Shown here piece after piece: positions 20,778 to 32,283 of a stretch of 64,000 bases of DNA. The translations under genes were made by a program, and so were the position numbers. The stretch covers positions 241,390,343 through 241,454,342 of the forward strand of contig CM068372.1 of the NCBI GenBank assembly GCA_034769895.1, in the 5' to 3' direction. The notes below the pieces were generated by a model. That model searched no databases, was not told where the DNA came from, and was given only the letters and a program-made list of their open reading frames with translations. Position 1 is the stretch's first letter, and the number at the start of each line of letters is the position of its first letter. This DNA comes from Magicicada septendecula (Eukaryota; Arthropoda; Insecta; Hemiptera; Cicadidae).

Positions 20778-23578
20778 TGTTTTAACTGAAAACAATTAAA
20801 AAAATAGGACGATTGCGCGTTCGTTCTATGACGGTATGGTGAATTAAAATTACTCCTGCCATGTGCAGATTTATAAATCTTGCTGGTAGTTCGCCGAGTT
20901 TCCGATGTGAGTGCTTACCGTCACCTTCGCTAGTCGCTAAAATACACAAATCATATAATGCACTTTCCTATGAAATAAATAACAGTGGTCACAACTCTGT
21001 ACTAGTTTATTAAATTGTGATTAGTAGTTATTCAGTATTATACAAAATTATATTTTGTTATTAAACAAAATTGCTCCGGCAGTAAAAGACAATTATATCT
21101 CAAGGTTTGGCGAATATTTCAGAACGATTTAGTCAGACATGGCGTCTGCAACAGTTTATTCTAATATCGTTCAATTATTCGGGATTCTTGTGATTACAAA
21201 AAAATATCAATTTGATTACAATAAAGTACACTACCTTACATTACTGGTACTTATATACTATAAGGTGTAATTACAATTTGTTCCTGAAGTGTTAAAAAGT
21301 GTTTGCCAAAAGTTCGTAATTTTTATACAGGTTATTTTCTAGTTTCATATAAGTTTAGTGTTTTATTTTTTAATTAATCCTTGAAAGAAATTAGATTATC
21401 AGTTCGTAGTGAGAGTTAAAAGTGTTGTGAGAAAAAGTTAAACAGAATTTATTCCGTAACTTCGGGTAATTCAGCAATACTTATCCAATCGGTTGAATTA
21501 TGGTGATGCGTTATTCAGTTGAAATAGATTGGGTCAGCTTTTGGTCATCAATCTTCCATCATTTTGGGATTTAAATACGCCTGGCGTCTTTTTCATATAA
21601 GTTGGTCGGAATTATTAATTTAGGATTTAATAATCTGGTCCTTGGCCTCTGTTGTATGGACTAGTTCCTCATCAGACTGCTTGGCTCTTCATGTTAGTAA
21701 TTTTGGTTACTTTTTATTGTTTTAAATTAAAATTTGAGTCATTTACGGCTTGGCGTCTATTCGTCTTGAGCTTCAATAATGGACTAATAGTTTCTAACGA
21801 AATAATAAATAACGTTCCGTTGCTATGGTAACGGTCTGTCTCTCATTGGCTATACTCATCTTAAGCCCATTGTTATGATTTTTGAATTTTTATTCAAAAT
21901 GACTAAATATCTTCTGATTGCTATTATTCTTCAGTCTTCTTATCTATGTATGAGATATTATCACAACTGTTCGTATTTTCTTTCAAAGATCATTTTGACT
22001 TTTGACATCCCTCGAAGCTGGGTTTGCTTGTGTATTAATGTTTTGACAATAACGTTCATATTATGTAATTACATTTCTTTCTTATTTTATATCCTAAATT
22101 TAACTTTCACATTTTAATATGATCCACTAATTATCATTTTGCCCTGGATTTTCTAATACTATAGTTAATTCATATACTTTGTTGATTTTGGATTTCTACA
22201 GTTAGGCATTTCATAGGCCTAAGTAGTAATTGGCTATATTTTCTTATTTTATACAAATTAAATATTATTTTACCCTTATACATGTTTTGTTTTGTGTCAT
22301 AAATGATTTGGTTACTTGTTGAATTGATTTGGGTCTGTTTTATAATAATTGTATGTTTTCATTATTTTACAAAATCATGGCTTGTCTATTATTTTCTAAT
22401 TGCTTTTCCAGTATTATTAGGTTTGTATGAATTTATCTTTTTTCTTATCTATATTGCCATTGTTTATAATTTGTCTATCATTTACTATTATTTATAAAAT
22501 ATAACACAACATATAGGCTTATGGTCTGTATACTTCCTTCAACCATATTCCTTCTCATAAACTTAATTGAACAAATCTTTTAACAGTTATTATGCTACTC
22601 TTGTTTATATTTTGTTTATTCTTATTTATTTTTTGGTGACTAACATTATCACACCATTTACTTTATCTAACTAATTATCCCTTTGAACATAGGATGTTTT
22701 ACTTATTTTGCTTTTCTATTCTTTACTATCTAACCATGGTAACACTAATACAGTACTTTGACTCTCCATGGGATTTTTTCCCTGAATACCATTGTATTCC
22801 TAATCTACAATTACTCTTAATCCTAATAACAACAATATTCTTAATTTCTAGCTCTTTTCACCATTAAACTTTAGTGTTTATCACTGGTTTTTAGGTGTCT
22901 ATACCTATCAGTAGGGTTTTATATTTATTTTGGGGGTTTACATTGGCACTTTGCACTTTTTTATGGTATTTAAGTGTTACTAGTGGGTATTCCCTAACAT
23001 TAAATTCTCTTTTCTCACTTAATCATGTTCACTGTCTATCTATCTCTCACTTCACAATGGTTAGTTATACTGTTAACAAGTTTCATATCATTATAGAGTT
23101 ATTTATAACATTTAATCTCTATTTCTTTGGTTAGTGTACTTTAGTTTGTCATTACTTTATTTGATTTTAATAATTATCATTTATATTTATTATTTAGTTG
23201 ATACTAATAATTATCATTTACATTTATTATTTAGTTGATACTAATAATTATCATTTGATTTTACTATTTCCCATTTCCTTTCCTTTATGATTTGTTTGTG
23301 TCTTTCTATATCTTCTCATTTGATTTCATTTATATTTTGGTTTGTTTCCTTTTCATTTACCTTCTCATTTGATTTCATTTTATTTGGTCAATCACTTGGG
23401 TTGGGTCATAGTCGTTAGTCGCATCATAGTCATTTTATTTTCATTAGTTTAAACATTTAATATTGTTGATTCATAGTTTTTTTTCTGGTATTGGGGTGGC
23501 TTGTTTGTGTTGTAACATATATAAGTAAATACAATAATTATAAATAATAATATGAATGGAGTAGAAGTAATAAAAACA
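20778..23578 (-). repeat. Possible long LTR (about 2.8 kb)
   Basis: A T-rich block starting TGTTTT next to a primer-site-like motif. A candidate matching end AAAACA lies at 23573-23578. Length, strand bias and the many hydrophobic pseudo-ORFs resemble the proven 2.8-kb LTRs. No second LTR, no target duplication and no clear purine tract were found, so it is tentative. Confidence 0.3.
23168..23262. repeat. 37-bp tandem repeat (2.5 copies)
   Basis: The unit begins TAATAATTATCATTTA and ends TTAGTTGATAC. Two copies differ at one base; the third is partial. Confidence 0.85.
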
Positions 23579-23579
23579 A

Positions 23580-25000
23580 TAATTTTTTTAAAGGATGGCC
23601 TCCACATATCCGCTTATAGCCTCCTTAATGAGGCTATCTAACAGGGAAACAGAATTTATTCTGATGCAAAGAGAGCGCATAAAACACACTGCTATTCTTA
23701 ACTTGTCTCTTCACAGAAGCATCTTTCCCTTTCTGAACATCGAAAATTCTCGCAATGCTGAATCATACTCGTTTTCTTAAAGTTTTTATGTTCTGTACTC
23801 TTTTGCTTTAGGCATTTTATTATGTCTATAGTAAACCACTAAACCTTAGCCCCTGACCCATACAGGCTGCTTCGCTTATGTTCGTGTGTTTCCGTAAATG
23901 TTCGTACAGGTTGATTGCGTTGCAGTACAGCTGGCAACCTGACGCATACTGAGAAACAAATATTTATTGAGCAACACGATTTTTACGAAACTTCCTTCGC
24001 GCCAAACTATGACGTATTCAACTGAATGTTTATTTATGTTTGTATTGTTTAAAAATGCTTACCTCGTTTGTCATTTCCACTCACAGCTGATACGCTCCGG
24101 TTACGTAAGACTGTACACACGGTAAGTAGAGAATACAGGTAGGTCACAGTGACTGTACACACTTCGAAAGCAGCTGATCCAGGATGAATCGTAATTGTTC
24201 ACAGACGCGCGACAATCATTGGAACGAAAACACATCAATAATTATTAACAAGAAACTACACTATTAAATACATAGTCCTATATGAACATTAAGTACACAC
24301 GCGCTGAATATTTAATAATTTAATGAATAATATATAATGATACTTCAACTAATAAATTTAAAAATTATTTAAAATTCTGTTTAAAACATAAAAATTATTT
24401 AAAATTCTGTTTAACTTTATAACAATCATTTTTTTGCAGCAGCAGCGACAGAGCAGTGTTCTGAATGCCGGTTTCATTGGGCTTTACCATAACTACCGTG
24501 TGTTAATTTCTTTTTTTTTGTGCAATCAATTCTCCTCTGTGGCACGATATTTCTTTTCTAAGAAGTCAAACAGCTGGGCATATTTTGAACTGCAACGCGA
24601 GAGCAAATTACACTTAATGTCGTTTTTAAAGTAGCAGTTTCTCATTTAATCACTTCCAGTTCTTCTAATATAGCTACACCGTTAACTAATTCAATTAATT
24701 CTCCTTTGAGTGATTGTTTTTGAGTCTCCATACATGTCAAAAACTTTCTCTTTTGCTGACTTGGAATAAAATTTCTTGTTTTTCTGTCGTATCAATTTCA
24801 TTATCCGGATGCACAAACAACCGATTGTCACCATCATCTTCGTTATTGTTAACATTCGACTGCAAACTACACCCTGCTTCGTTAATCCTGCAGACAGCAT
24901 GAATATGTTATTAAAATAATACATGAATCTACACACGTGCATGAATATTTATGTACACACACATCACAGTCTATACAAATCAAATTACATTTGCACTGCA
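23580..25000. other. No gene recognised; possible C-terminal MULE flank
   Basis: Includes a two-copy tandem repeat of about 30 bp at 24357-24412 (ATTTAAAATTCTGTTTAA core). Minus-strand frames at 24440-24940 may be the decayed C-terminal end of the MULE relic, but I could not confirm this. Confidence 0.35.
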
Positions 25001-25054
25001 CATCATTTTCATGTACTAAATGTACCTCTTTCATGCCAGGAGATGACGGTACTT

Positions 25055-26743
25055 TCACCCATTGTCTGTTTCTTCTCTGGTAATTAAGTTACTGTCGATT
25101 TCTGTAATGGACTTATGTCTTTTTATAATGTCTTTCAACTTTGTAGTTAATTTGCCTTTGCTTAAGATAATAGGACTACCAAACAACTTATCGCGGACGA
25201 AAGACATTAGAGCAACTCTAGCTTTGTCCAAATGTTTTACATTTTTGCCGTGTAAATATATATATTTAATTGTATTATGCATTCTTTCGATATGCATGTT
25301 GGTGTTCGGACCTCCTTGAAGTCGATGGCAGCTACGCCCAAGACTGAATATTTTTTGAGTAAGTTTGATCAAAATAAGTGCCGAATTCAGAAGTGTCTGG
25401 ATCATCAAGTAGTCGCCTAATTGCTTCAGGCAGAATTTTTTCGAATGCAGAAGAGTCTATCTCCTGCATTAACGTCCTGACTATTCTACTATAAACGTCA
25501 CCCTGCTTCTCTTTGCTTTATACTTTGGAACTAATATTCCTTCTCCAAGCCCTGTCAACATGCCAAGTACAGTACAATCTCATTGCCGGAGCTTGCATTG
25601 TTGATATCCATGCATTATAAAAGCATTCGTCCAAATCGGACATAAACACTTTCGGTAAAACTTCGCCTACTTCTGCCTTGAGTACTGAAAAAACAAAGAA
25701 AGCACTTTTTTTCATCAGTTCGATTTGATATGAGAAAAGCACAAGGGAATCCTTTTCTCATGTTGTCCAAAACAAGTAGGGTTATTAGTTAAAAACCGTA
25801 ACTGTTCAAGCCGTGCATGCCATCAATGCATATGCAGTCACTGCCATATTTCTTCAGTATTTCACTCTGTGCATTGTTCATTATAATTAAATAACTCGTC
25901 TTTTTTTAAAGTTTGGTCAGTTTCTCTGACGACCCCTTGAGGCTTATAAAATAATACACAAGACTGATCACTGGAAATGACCTCATTGACCAACGCTTCA
26001 ACACTTGTTCCATCTTCTTGATGTCTCACCGACTTCGAGCTTAAATTATATGCATGCTCCATGTTGTACAGGTCTTGCTTCGTTAATAAATGAATTCTTT
26101 CTAATTTACAGACTCACAGAATCGCGTATTTTATTAAGTATTGCTTGAAGTGGTAGCTGATTTGCAATATCCACAGCTAGACTTTTTCTTTCGTCTGCAA
26201 GATCTAAATGGTTTAAGCCATTTAGATGACCTACATGAGTTGACACTTATGTAGTCTTGCAGGTACCATCTTCATTTTCAGTGACGCGAATGCTTAAAGG
26301 TCAGACAGCATTGATTGTGTTGCTTCCCTGTAATTTTATGTGCCATCTACCTTTACTTTCAGACACAAATTTTCCGGACCTACAGCATACATAATAATGT
26401 CTCTTTGTGCTGTCGGTAGCAGAATGAGTGCCACGCTTTTTAACGTAACTTGAAAATGTTTCTTTTTCAGTCTCTTGTTTCTACTCCAAGAAACTTTCTA
26501 ATGATTTAAATTCTTTAATTTCAGACTTTACTGATATGTTTTGCTGCAATTATAGTGTTCAAGTAATGCTTGTTCCTTCGCTGCTGCAAGAACACATAAG
26601 GAGCACTTAACTTTATTTGGTGCTGATACACCTCTACCGTGGGATTCGCGTTCATGACGCTTCAATGTGTATCCATGCTTAAACTGTTTATCACAGATGT
26701 TACAGTGTTGTGTACGTGACTTCAAGTTGCTCAAAACCGGCAT
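25055..26743 (-). pseudogene. MULE-type transposase relic with C2H2 finger
   Basis: Broken minus-strand frames in MULE order. At 26743-26528 there is a C2H2 finger (CNICDKQF...HERESH), at about 26400-26110 a FLYWCH-like stretch (YVCCRSGKF, then GHLNGL), and at about 25860-25780 CICIDGMHGLNSYGF with the first catalytic Asp. Then comes FMSDLDECFYNAW (25650-25610) with the second Asp, and LYCTWHVDRAWRRNI with the conserved C-x-H. The 25408-25055 ORF holds the following segment (HIERMHNTIKYIYL). MULE transposases cut and paste DNA with a DDE centre. Several stops and frameshifts make this copy inactive. Terminal inverted repeats were not found. Confidence 0.8.
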
Positions 26744-26993
26744 TTCACTGTTTCCTTCTTCGGGATGTAATTTTGAATGCTGGTTAAGATTATCTACATT
26801 TCCACAATCCTTACCGCATTCCGAACATAAGTATTGTTTAAGCTCACTGATTTTAATAAACCAAAAATTAACAAATGAATATCACACAACAAACTCGATA
26901 AACACACGCACGGATAATGTAAATGAAATAAAAATGTATTTTATAAAACAAACTACAGAGACATTTGATACTTACAGTGATATTAAAGAATAA

Positions 26994-28499
26994 AATTATA
27001 ATTAATAGATTATCGTCGCACACTGTTAATTAACACACGCACAGATAATTAAACTGAAGCAGTAAAGTAATATTTTAAACGTGAACTATTGTCATACTGG
27101 TTTTGAATGGTATTCGTATTTTATTTACATCTTCACATACATAATTATTCACATAACAATAGGTTTTAAAATTGCTTCTTATAAGATTTAATCGAACATA
27201 ATAAACACAGCCGTGGTGGGATACAAAATTCTGCCACCTTTCTTTGGACGTATTGTTCTCCGTTGACAATATCCTGTGTCACATTGTATGTGTTACATTT
27301 ACTTGCTTTGTAGGAAGACGCTATTTAACAATGATTTCTATACCTTTCTTTTCATGATGCTATTTCTACCTGTTTCTCTAATAACGTGCTGTTTATTCTG
27401 AGACTAGTACTGTGTTCACCCTTGATGTCTCTCTCTCTCTCTCTTTTTGTGGGAAATAATTTCTCATTGTCTTCTCTCACTTTGTTGTTCATATTGTTTT
27501 GCTGTTCTCCAACCTTGCTTGCATTGCTCTCTTCGTAGCGATTCCTTCTATTTCTAACCAAAATTTTCTCTTACACTCTCTTCTTTCTTGCTGTTCCTTT
27601 TGGTTGCCATCACGTATCACCTCTAGAGAATTGCTTTTATTTTTGTAATCTGTTTGAGCAAAATTAGTAATTCTTCAATGGTTTTAATTCCTTGTATGTA
27701 TATTTATTTATTGTACGTATATATTAAAATATATAAGTATATATTTTAATTCCTAATCTTATATTTCAGTTCAATTGATATGCTAATTTTAACACTAACT
27801 CGTGTTAAGTGAATTTTGATGTGTTTACTCCCTTCAACATGCTGAATGATGTTACCTTCAAGGGTAAGTTTTCCATGTGTTTAATATCTACCATAATTGG
27901 TGTCTTACCTGTCTTTGTGTATCAATATTCCAATAACAGCAATATTCAAATGAGTCTTATATTGTTCACAAATAGTTCACTTGTCTTAATCATGTGGCAG
28001 CATAATCTTGAAAATATTTATTTACTAAGCAAGCTTCTCTGTCAATTATATTATTACCTCTCAATTCTATTTCTTGTTCAACATTCAGATGGAATTCAGT
28101 TTGATTGTTCTTCAATCCTTAAATATTAAGTTAGTCTTCTCTTCCGTATGTGTAGGCTGCAGAATCATCTGCACCAGTCTTCTCTTTATTTCCATTCTAA
28201 GATTTTCTACTTCAATGTGTAAATCTTTGTAGAACGTAATTATTTGAATTGGATATTCCTTTGTTGTTTTAGTAGACGATAGCAGTTTCCAATGAGTACT
28301 TCTGACTGCTAACACTTGTGTCTTACTTATGTATTCACGTACTCTTTTACCGACTTAAAATCACACACACAGAGCTTAAAATGAACAGGTGTTCACTTTG
28401 ACAAGCTACAGCTTGTAAGCTTTCCCTGCACATATACATAGCACTACTTAAAATTTTTTTAACAAATATTGTATATTAATTATTTACAAAAATTCTATT
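26994..28499. other. No gene recognised
   Basis: AT-rich; contains a short CT microsatellite near 27427. Short ORFs on both strands (27352, 27809, 28112) carry no domain I recognise. The minus-strand ORFs are Lys/Glu/Asn-rich and could be remnants of a retroelement gag, but this is a guess. Confidence 0.35.
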
Positions 28500-28518
28500 G
28501 TGCTTAAATATGCAAATG

Positions 28519-28533
28519 TGCGTGCGTGCGTGC

Positions 28534-28614
<81 letters not shown>

Positions 28615-28629
28615 TGCGTGCGTGCGTGC
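28519..28629. repeat. GT/GC microsatellite
   Basis: A central run of about 70 bp of GT is bounded on both sides by GTGC repeats. The ORF through it (Val/Cys repeat) is not a gene. Confidence 0.95.
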
Positions 28630-28858
28630 CATTCACCATTCATTTATATACAAATTTGCTTATAAAAGTCTACTGTTCTTACTATGAAGAGTAATGCAAT
28701 ACTGTAATCATACATAGGGTAAGGTTAATTTTTGCAAGCCGAAAGCTACATCACAGGTAGAATATGATTTTTAACACTAGTTTCTACTGCTTCAGTGTTC
28801 CAATTATGAATTATTACAGTAATGTATTCATTTGTTCTAGTGTTACTTATTTACACCC

Positions 28859-30415
28859 ATGAATAATATCTGTGAAGAAGAGGATTCTACTCTGGATTGT
28901 GAACTATATAGGGGAAAGTCAATTCAGAATACTCTAGGAGACCATCTGACACCACACAAGTTACTACATTCTGGCATTAAGAAGTACCAGTGCGATGTTT
29001 GTTCAAAATCATTTACTCGGTCAGGCAGTTTGTCAGAACACAAGTTATTACATTCTGGCATTAAGAAATACCAGTGCGATGTTTGTTCAAAATCATTTAC
29101 TTATTCATGCAGTTTGTCAAGACACAAGTCGATACATTCTGGCATTAAGAAGTACCAGTGCGATGTTTGTTCAAAATCGTTTACTCAGTCAGGCAGTTTG
29201 TCAGAACACAAGTTAATACATTCTGGCATTAAGAAATACCAGTGCGATGTTTGTTCAAAATCATTTTCTCGGTTATGCAGTTTGTCAGAACACAAGTTAA
29301 TATATTCTGACAAGAAATACCAGTGCGATGTTTGTTCAAAATCATTTTCTCGGCCATGCAGTTTGTTTACACACAAGTTAATACATTCTGGAATTAAGAA
29401 ATGCCAGTGCGATGTTTGTTCAAAATCATTTTCTCAGCCACATGGTTTGTCAGTGCACAAGTTGATACATTCTGGCATTAAGAAGTTCCAGTGCGATGTT
29501 TGTTCAAAATCATTTTCTCAGTCAGGCAATTTGTTAACACACAAGTTAATACATTCTGGAATTAAGAAATACCAGTGCGATGTTTGTTCAAAATCATTTT
29601 CTCAGTCATGCAATTTGTTAACACACAAGTTAATACATTCTGGAATTAAGAAATACCAGTGCGATGTTTGTTCAAAATCATTTTCTCAGTCATGCACTTT
29701 GTCAAAACACAAGTCGATACATTCTGGCATTAAGAAGTACCAGTGCGATGTTTGTTCAAAATCATTTTCTCAGCCACATGGTTTGTCAATGCACAAGTTG
29801 ATACATTCTGGCATTAAGAAGTTCCAGTGTGATGTTTGTTCAAAATCATTTTCTCAGTCAAGCAGTTTGTTAACACACAAGTTAATACATTCTGGAATTA
29901 AGAAATACCAGTGCGATGTTTGTTCAAAATCATTTTCTCAGTCATGCAATTTGTTAACACACAAGTTAATACATTCTGGAATTAAGAAATACCAGTGCGA
30001 TGTTTGTTCAAAATCATTTTCTCAGTCATGCACTTTGTCAAAACACAAGTCGATACATTCTGGCATTAAGAAATACCAGCGCGATGTTTGTTCAAAATCA
30101 TTTACTCAGTCAGGCAATTTAACACGCAAGTCAATACATTCTGGCATTAAGAAATACCAGTGCGATGTTTGTTCAAAATCATTTACTCAGTCATATGGTT
30201 TGTCAATTCACAAGTTGATACATTCTGGCATTAAGAAGTACCAGTGCGATGTTTGTTCAAAATCATTTTCTCAATCATGCAATTTGTTAACACACAAGTT
30301 AATACATTCTGGCATTAAGAAATACCAGTGCAATGTTTGTTCAAAATCATTTACTCAGTCAGGCAGTTTGTCAAAACACAAATTAATACATTCTGGCATT
30401 AAGAAGTACCAGTGA
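28859..30415 (+). CDS. C2H2 zinc-finger array protein (518 aa, 17 repeats)
   Basis: After about 43 N-terminal residues, which include the tail of a degenerate finger, there are 17 tandem 28-residue C2H2 units of the form CDVCSKSF...H-x3-H with the linker HSGIKKYQ. Fifteen look able to bind zinc. Unit 4 lacks its second His (Tyr) and has a shortened linker; unit 14 has Arg for the first Cys and a lost residue. Units 6-9 and 10-13 are a duplicated four-finger block. The stop arises where the next unit would begin (TGC replaced by TGA). A pyrimidine tract and AG at about 28838-28843 could be a splice acceptor, so this may be the last exon of a longer gene. Such proteins usually bind DNA in the nucleus. 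The standard TGEKP linker is absent, so binding mode is uncertain. Targets are unknown. Confidence 0.75.
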   Translation: MNNICEEEDSTLDCELYRGKSIQNTLGDHLTPHKLLHSGIKKYQCDVCSKSFTRSGSLSEHKLLHSGIKKYQCDVCSKSFTYSCSLSRHKSIHSGIKKYQCDVCSKSFTQSGSLSEHKLIHSGIKKYQCDVCSKSFSRLCSLSEHKLIYSDKKYQCDVCSKSFSRPCSLFTHKLIHSGIKKCQCDVCSKSFSQPHGLSVHKLIHSGIKKFQCDVCSKSFSQSGNLLTHKLIHSGIKKYQCDVCSKSFSQSCNLLTHKLIHSGIKKYQCDVCSKSFSQSCTLSKHKSIHSGIKKYQCDVCSKSFSQPHGLSMHKLIHSGIKKFQCDVCSKSFSQSSSLLTHKLIHSGIKKYQCDVCSKSFSQSCNLLTHKLIHSGIKKYQCDVCSKSFSQSCTLSKHKSIHSGIKKYQRDVCSKSFTQSGNLTRKSIHSGIKKYQCDVCSKSFTQSYGLSIHKLIHSGIKKYQCDVCSKSFSQSCNLLTHKLIHSGIKKYQCNVCSKSFTQSGSLSKHKLIHSGIKKYQ

Positions 30416-30760
30416 GTTGTTTCTACAAACATTTAATTTAGCATAGCCTGTTGTATTATAAATAATGTATGCTGGCATTAAATAATAACAGTAATGGTTG
30501 TAACAAAATGTTCAGTTTGTACATTTTGAGTGTAAATCAATCAATTATAGTATTACGAACCATTACAGTGTGGTATGTAAGAATAGTTTCTATTTCCCAA
30601 GAAGTTTTAGCAATGTAATAAAACTTATCAATATAATGTTATTAAACAGAAACCCTTAAACAAGCGTAACTACACAAATAAATTAATATATGCTGTCATA
30701 TTACCACTGCAAATATGTAATGTGTCTATGATATTTGGCACTACAAAAGAGTAATGAAAT
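30416..30760 (+). pseudogene. Decayed zinc-finger repeats downstream of the array
   Basis: Right after the stop, GTTGTTTCTACAAACATTTA resembles a mutated finger core. At about 30466-30497 TATGCTGGCATTAAATAATA matches the linker-coding DNA. At about 30685-30725 a third, weaker match occurs. The array was once longer and its 3' end is decaying. Confidence 0.55.
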
Positions 30761-31330
30761 TTGTAACAAAATTTTACCTTTTACCTTACTAATTAAAATC
30801 ATTAAATTATATATTGTAATGTAGTGTGAAATTATTGATACACATTTATCCTGTAATTCAATTTATCACTAGATGAGTTGCAGTGATATTTGTGTGTTTA
30901 GTTGAAATTATTTGGAAGTCTTTGTTTCTTGCCATACATAGATTATACTTCTCACACAAGATTTTTGTCTGGCTGCTACAGCCTTCACGATGACATAGTC
31001 CTGGAGTCTTAACACAACTGCACTATTGCTTGGTAAAATGATTCACATGGGTATGTCCCGTAAGTTACTGTGGCTTGGCATTTCACACCTTGTAAGTTGT
31101 ATTTAAAGCTCATAGGTTATTTCATCTAGCATATTTCTGATTGCTGCATGCATACTGTTTCTTTACTATTCAATAATAGTTCAGTGCATTACTGACAGAT
31201 GGCATTTGTATCTCAAAACTGCTAATTCCCGATGCTTTACATGTCAGTGTTTGTAACGGCTCCTTGTTGTGAACTACACATTTGTATACATTTGGTATAG
31301 TATTGGCTTGTGCAGTGTTTGAATTTTTGA

Positions 31331-31368
<38 letters not shown>

Positions 31369-31517
31369 GTAACTAACTTCTTAACTGAAGATAAAAAATG
31401 GTAATTTAATTTCAAATGTGGATCTGAATTGAATAATGTAGAAAATAAGAGACATTTCAATCTGACAATACAGGTAAGGCTACATAATTTGAGGTTACTT
31501 CATCTCACTATTTATAC
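30761..31517. other. No gene seen; poly-T tract
   Basis: AT-rich sequence with a long T run at about 31337-31363. No coding or RNA feature recognised. Confidence 0.5.
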
Positions 31518-32283
31518 CAGGGTTCCCAACTGGTGGTATGCATATCACTAGTGTGGTACACGGAGGGATCCAAGGTGGTACGCAAGAAGACCTAGCTAGG
31601 AAAAAAGTATTTACTTTAAAAAAGTAAATAAAATTTTATGTTCAAAACTATATTTTTATCATCATTGAAGTCTTTAATACCGTTTGTGTCAAGTTACGTT
31701 TGTGAAAGTGCATTTGATGAACTCGTTTATGTTAAAAGCAAATATAGGAACGGAATGTCTATTAAGTGATTTAAGGTTAAAAATAACATCAATAGAACCT
31801 GACATTAACTCTTGGGTACAAAATAAGCGGTAGGAAGTTGCACTGTAATTATTTTTTTTAGTAAATTTGTAATGAAAGTAATCAACCGTCTTTTGAAAAA
31901 ACTATATTATAGCATAGAACCAACCTAAAATTAGTTTTAAGAATCAGTCCCCGTTTTGTAAATTCTGTGTATTATATTATTATATACATACCACCATAGT
32001 CAGTAAAATTCCATTTTTTAAAACAATGAATAAGGCCTTTTCGAAATATTAAAATTTCATCATCAGTTCATACACTGTAATGTTCCTGTTGTGATGTTTT
32101 CCTTTAAATGTATAACTGTTGTTAACTGCATGTATTACCTCTTACTGTTCTTCATTTTGAACTTTCCACTGCCTGCCTGCCTGCCTATTTAAATAACCCA
32201 GTAACATTTAAGCTCTGGTTGTACTTGAAATAAACGCGGAAGACCAAAGGCATATGTTGGTCCAGAAATGTTAGGAACCACTG
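31518..32283 (+). mobile_element. Internally deleted hAT element (766 bp)
   Basis: Starts CAGGGTTCCCAAC and ends with the complement of CAGTGGTTCCTAAC, giving imperfect hAT-type terminal inverted repeats. The 8-bp flanks ATTTATAC and GTTTGTAC agree at 6 of 8 sites, both differences being A/G, so they are a likely decayed target duplication. Inside, 31670-31830 encodes a plus-strand remnant of the hAT C-terminal dimerisation region (YVCESAFDELVYVKSKYRN, then after one frameshift DLRLKITSIEPDI). This is the ZBED5/SCAND3-like hAT type. The rest of the transposase is missing, so it is non-autonomous. Confidence 0.75.

Noticed and set aside
21875..23134. Several short hydrophobic ORFs that look like membrane proteins
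   Set aside because: The region is strongly T-rich, so Phe, Leu, Ile and Tyr codons arise by composition. No conserved domain or start context.
23160..23262. Regular 37-bp repeats as a possible CRISPR-like array
   Set aside because: Direct tandem repeats without spacers, in eukaryotic DNA.
28500..28694. ORF of Val/Cys repeats
   Set aside because: It is the translation of a GT/GC microsatellite.
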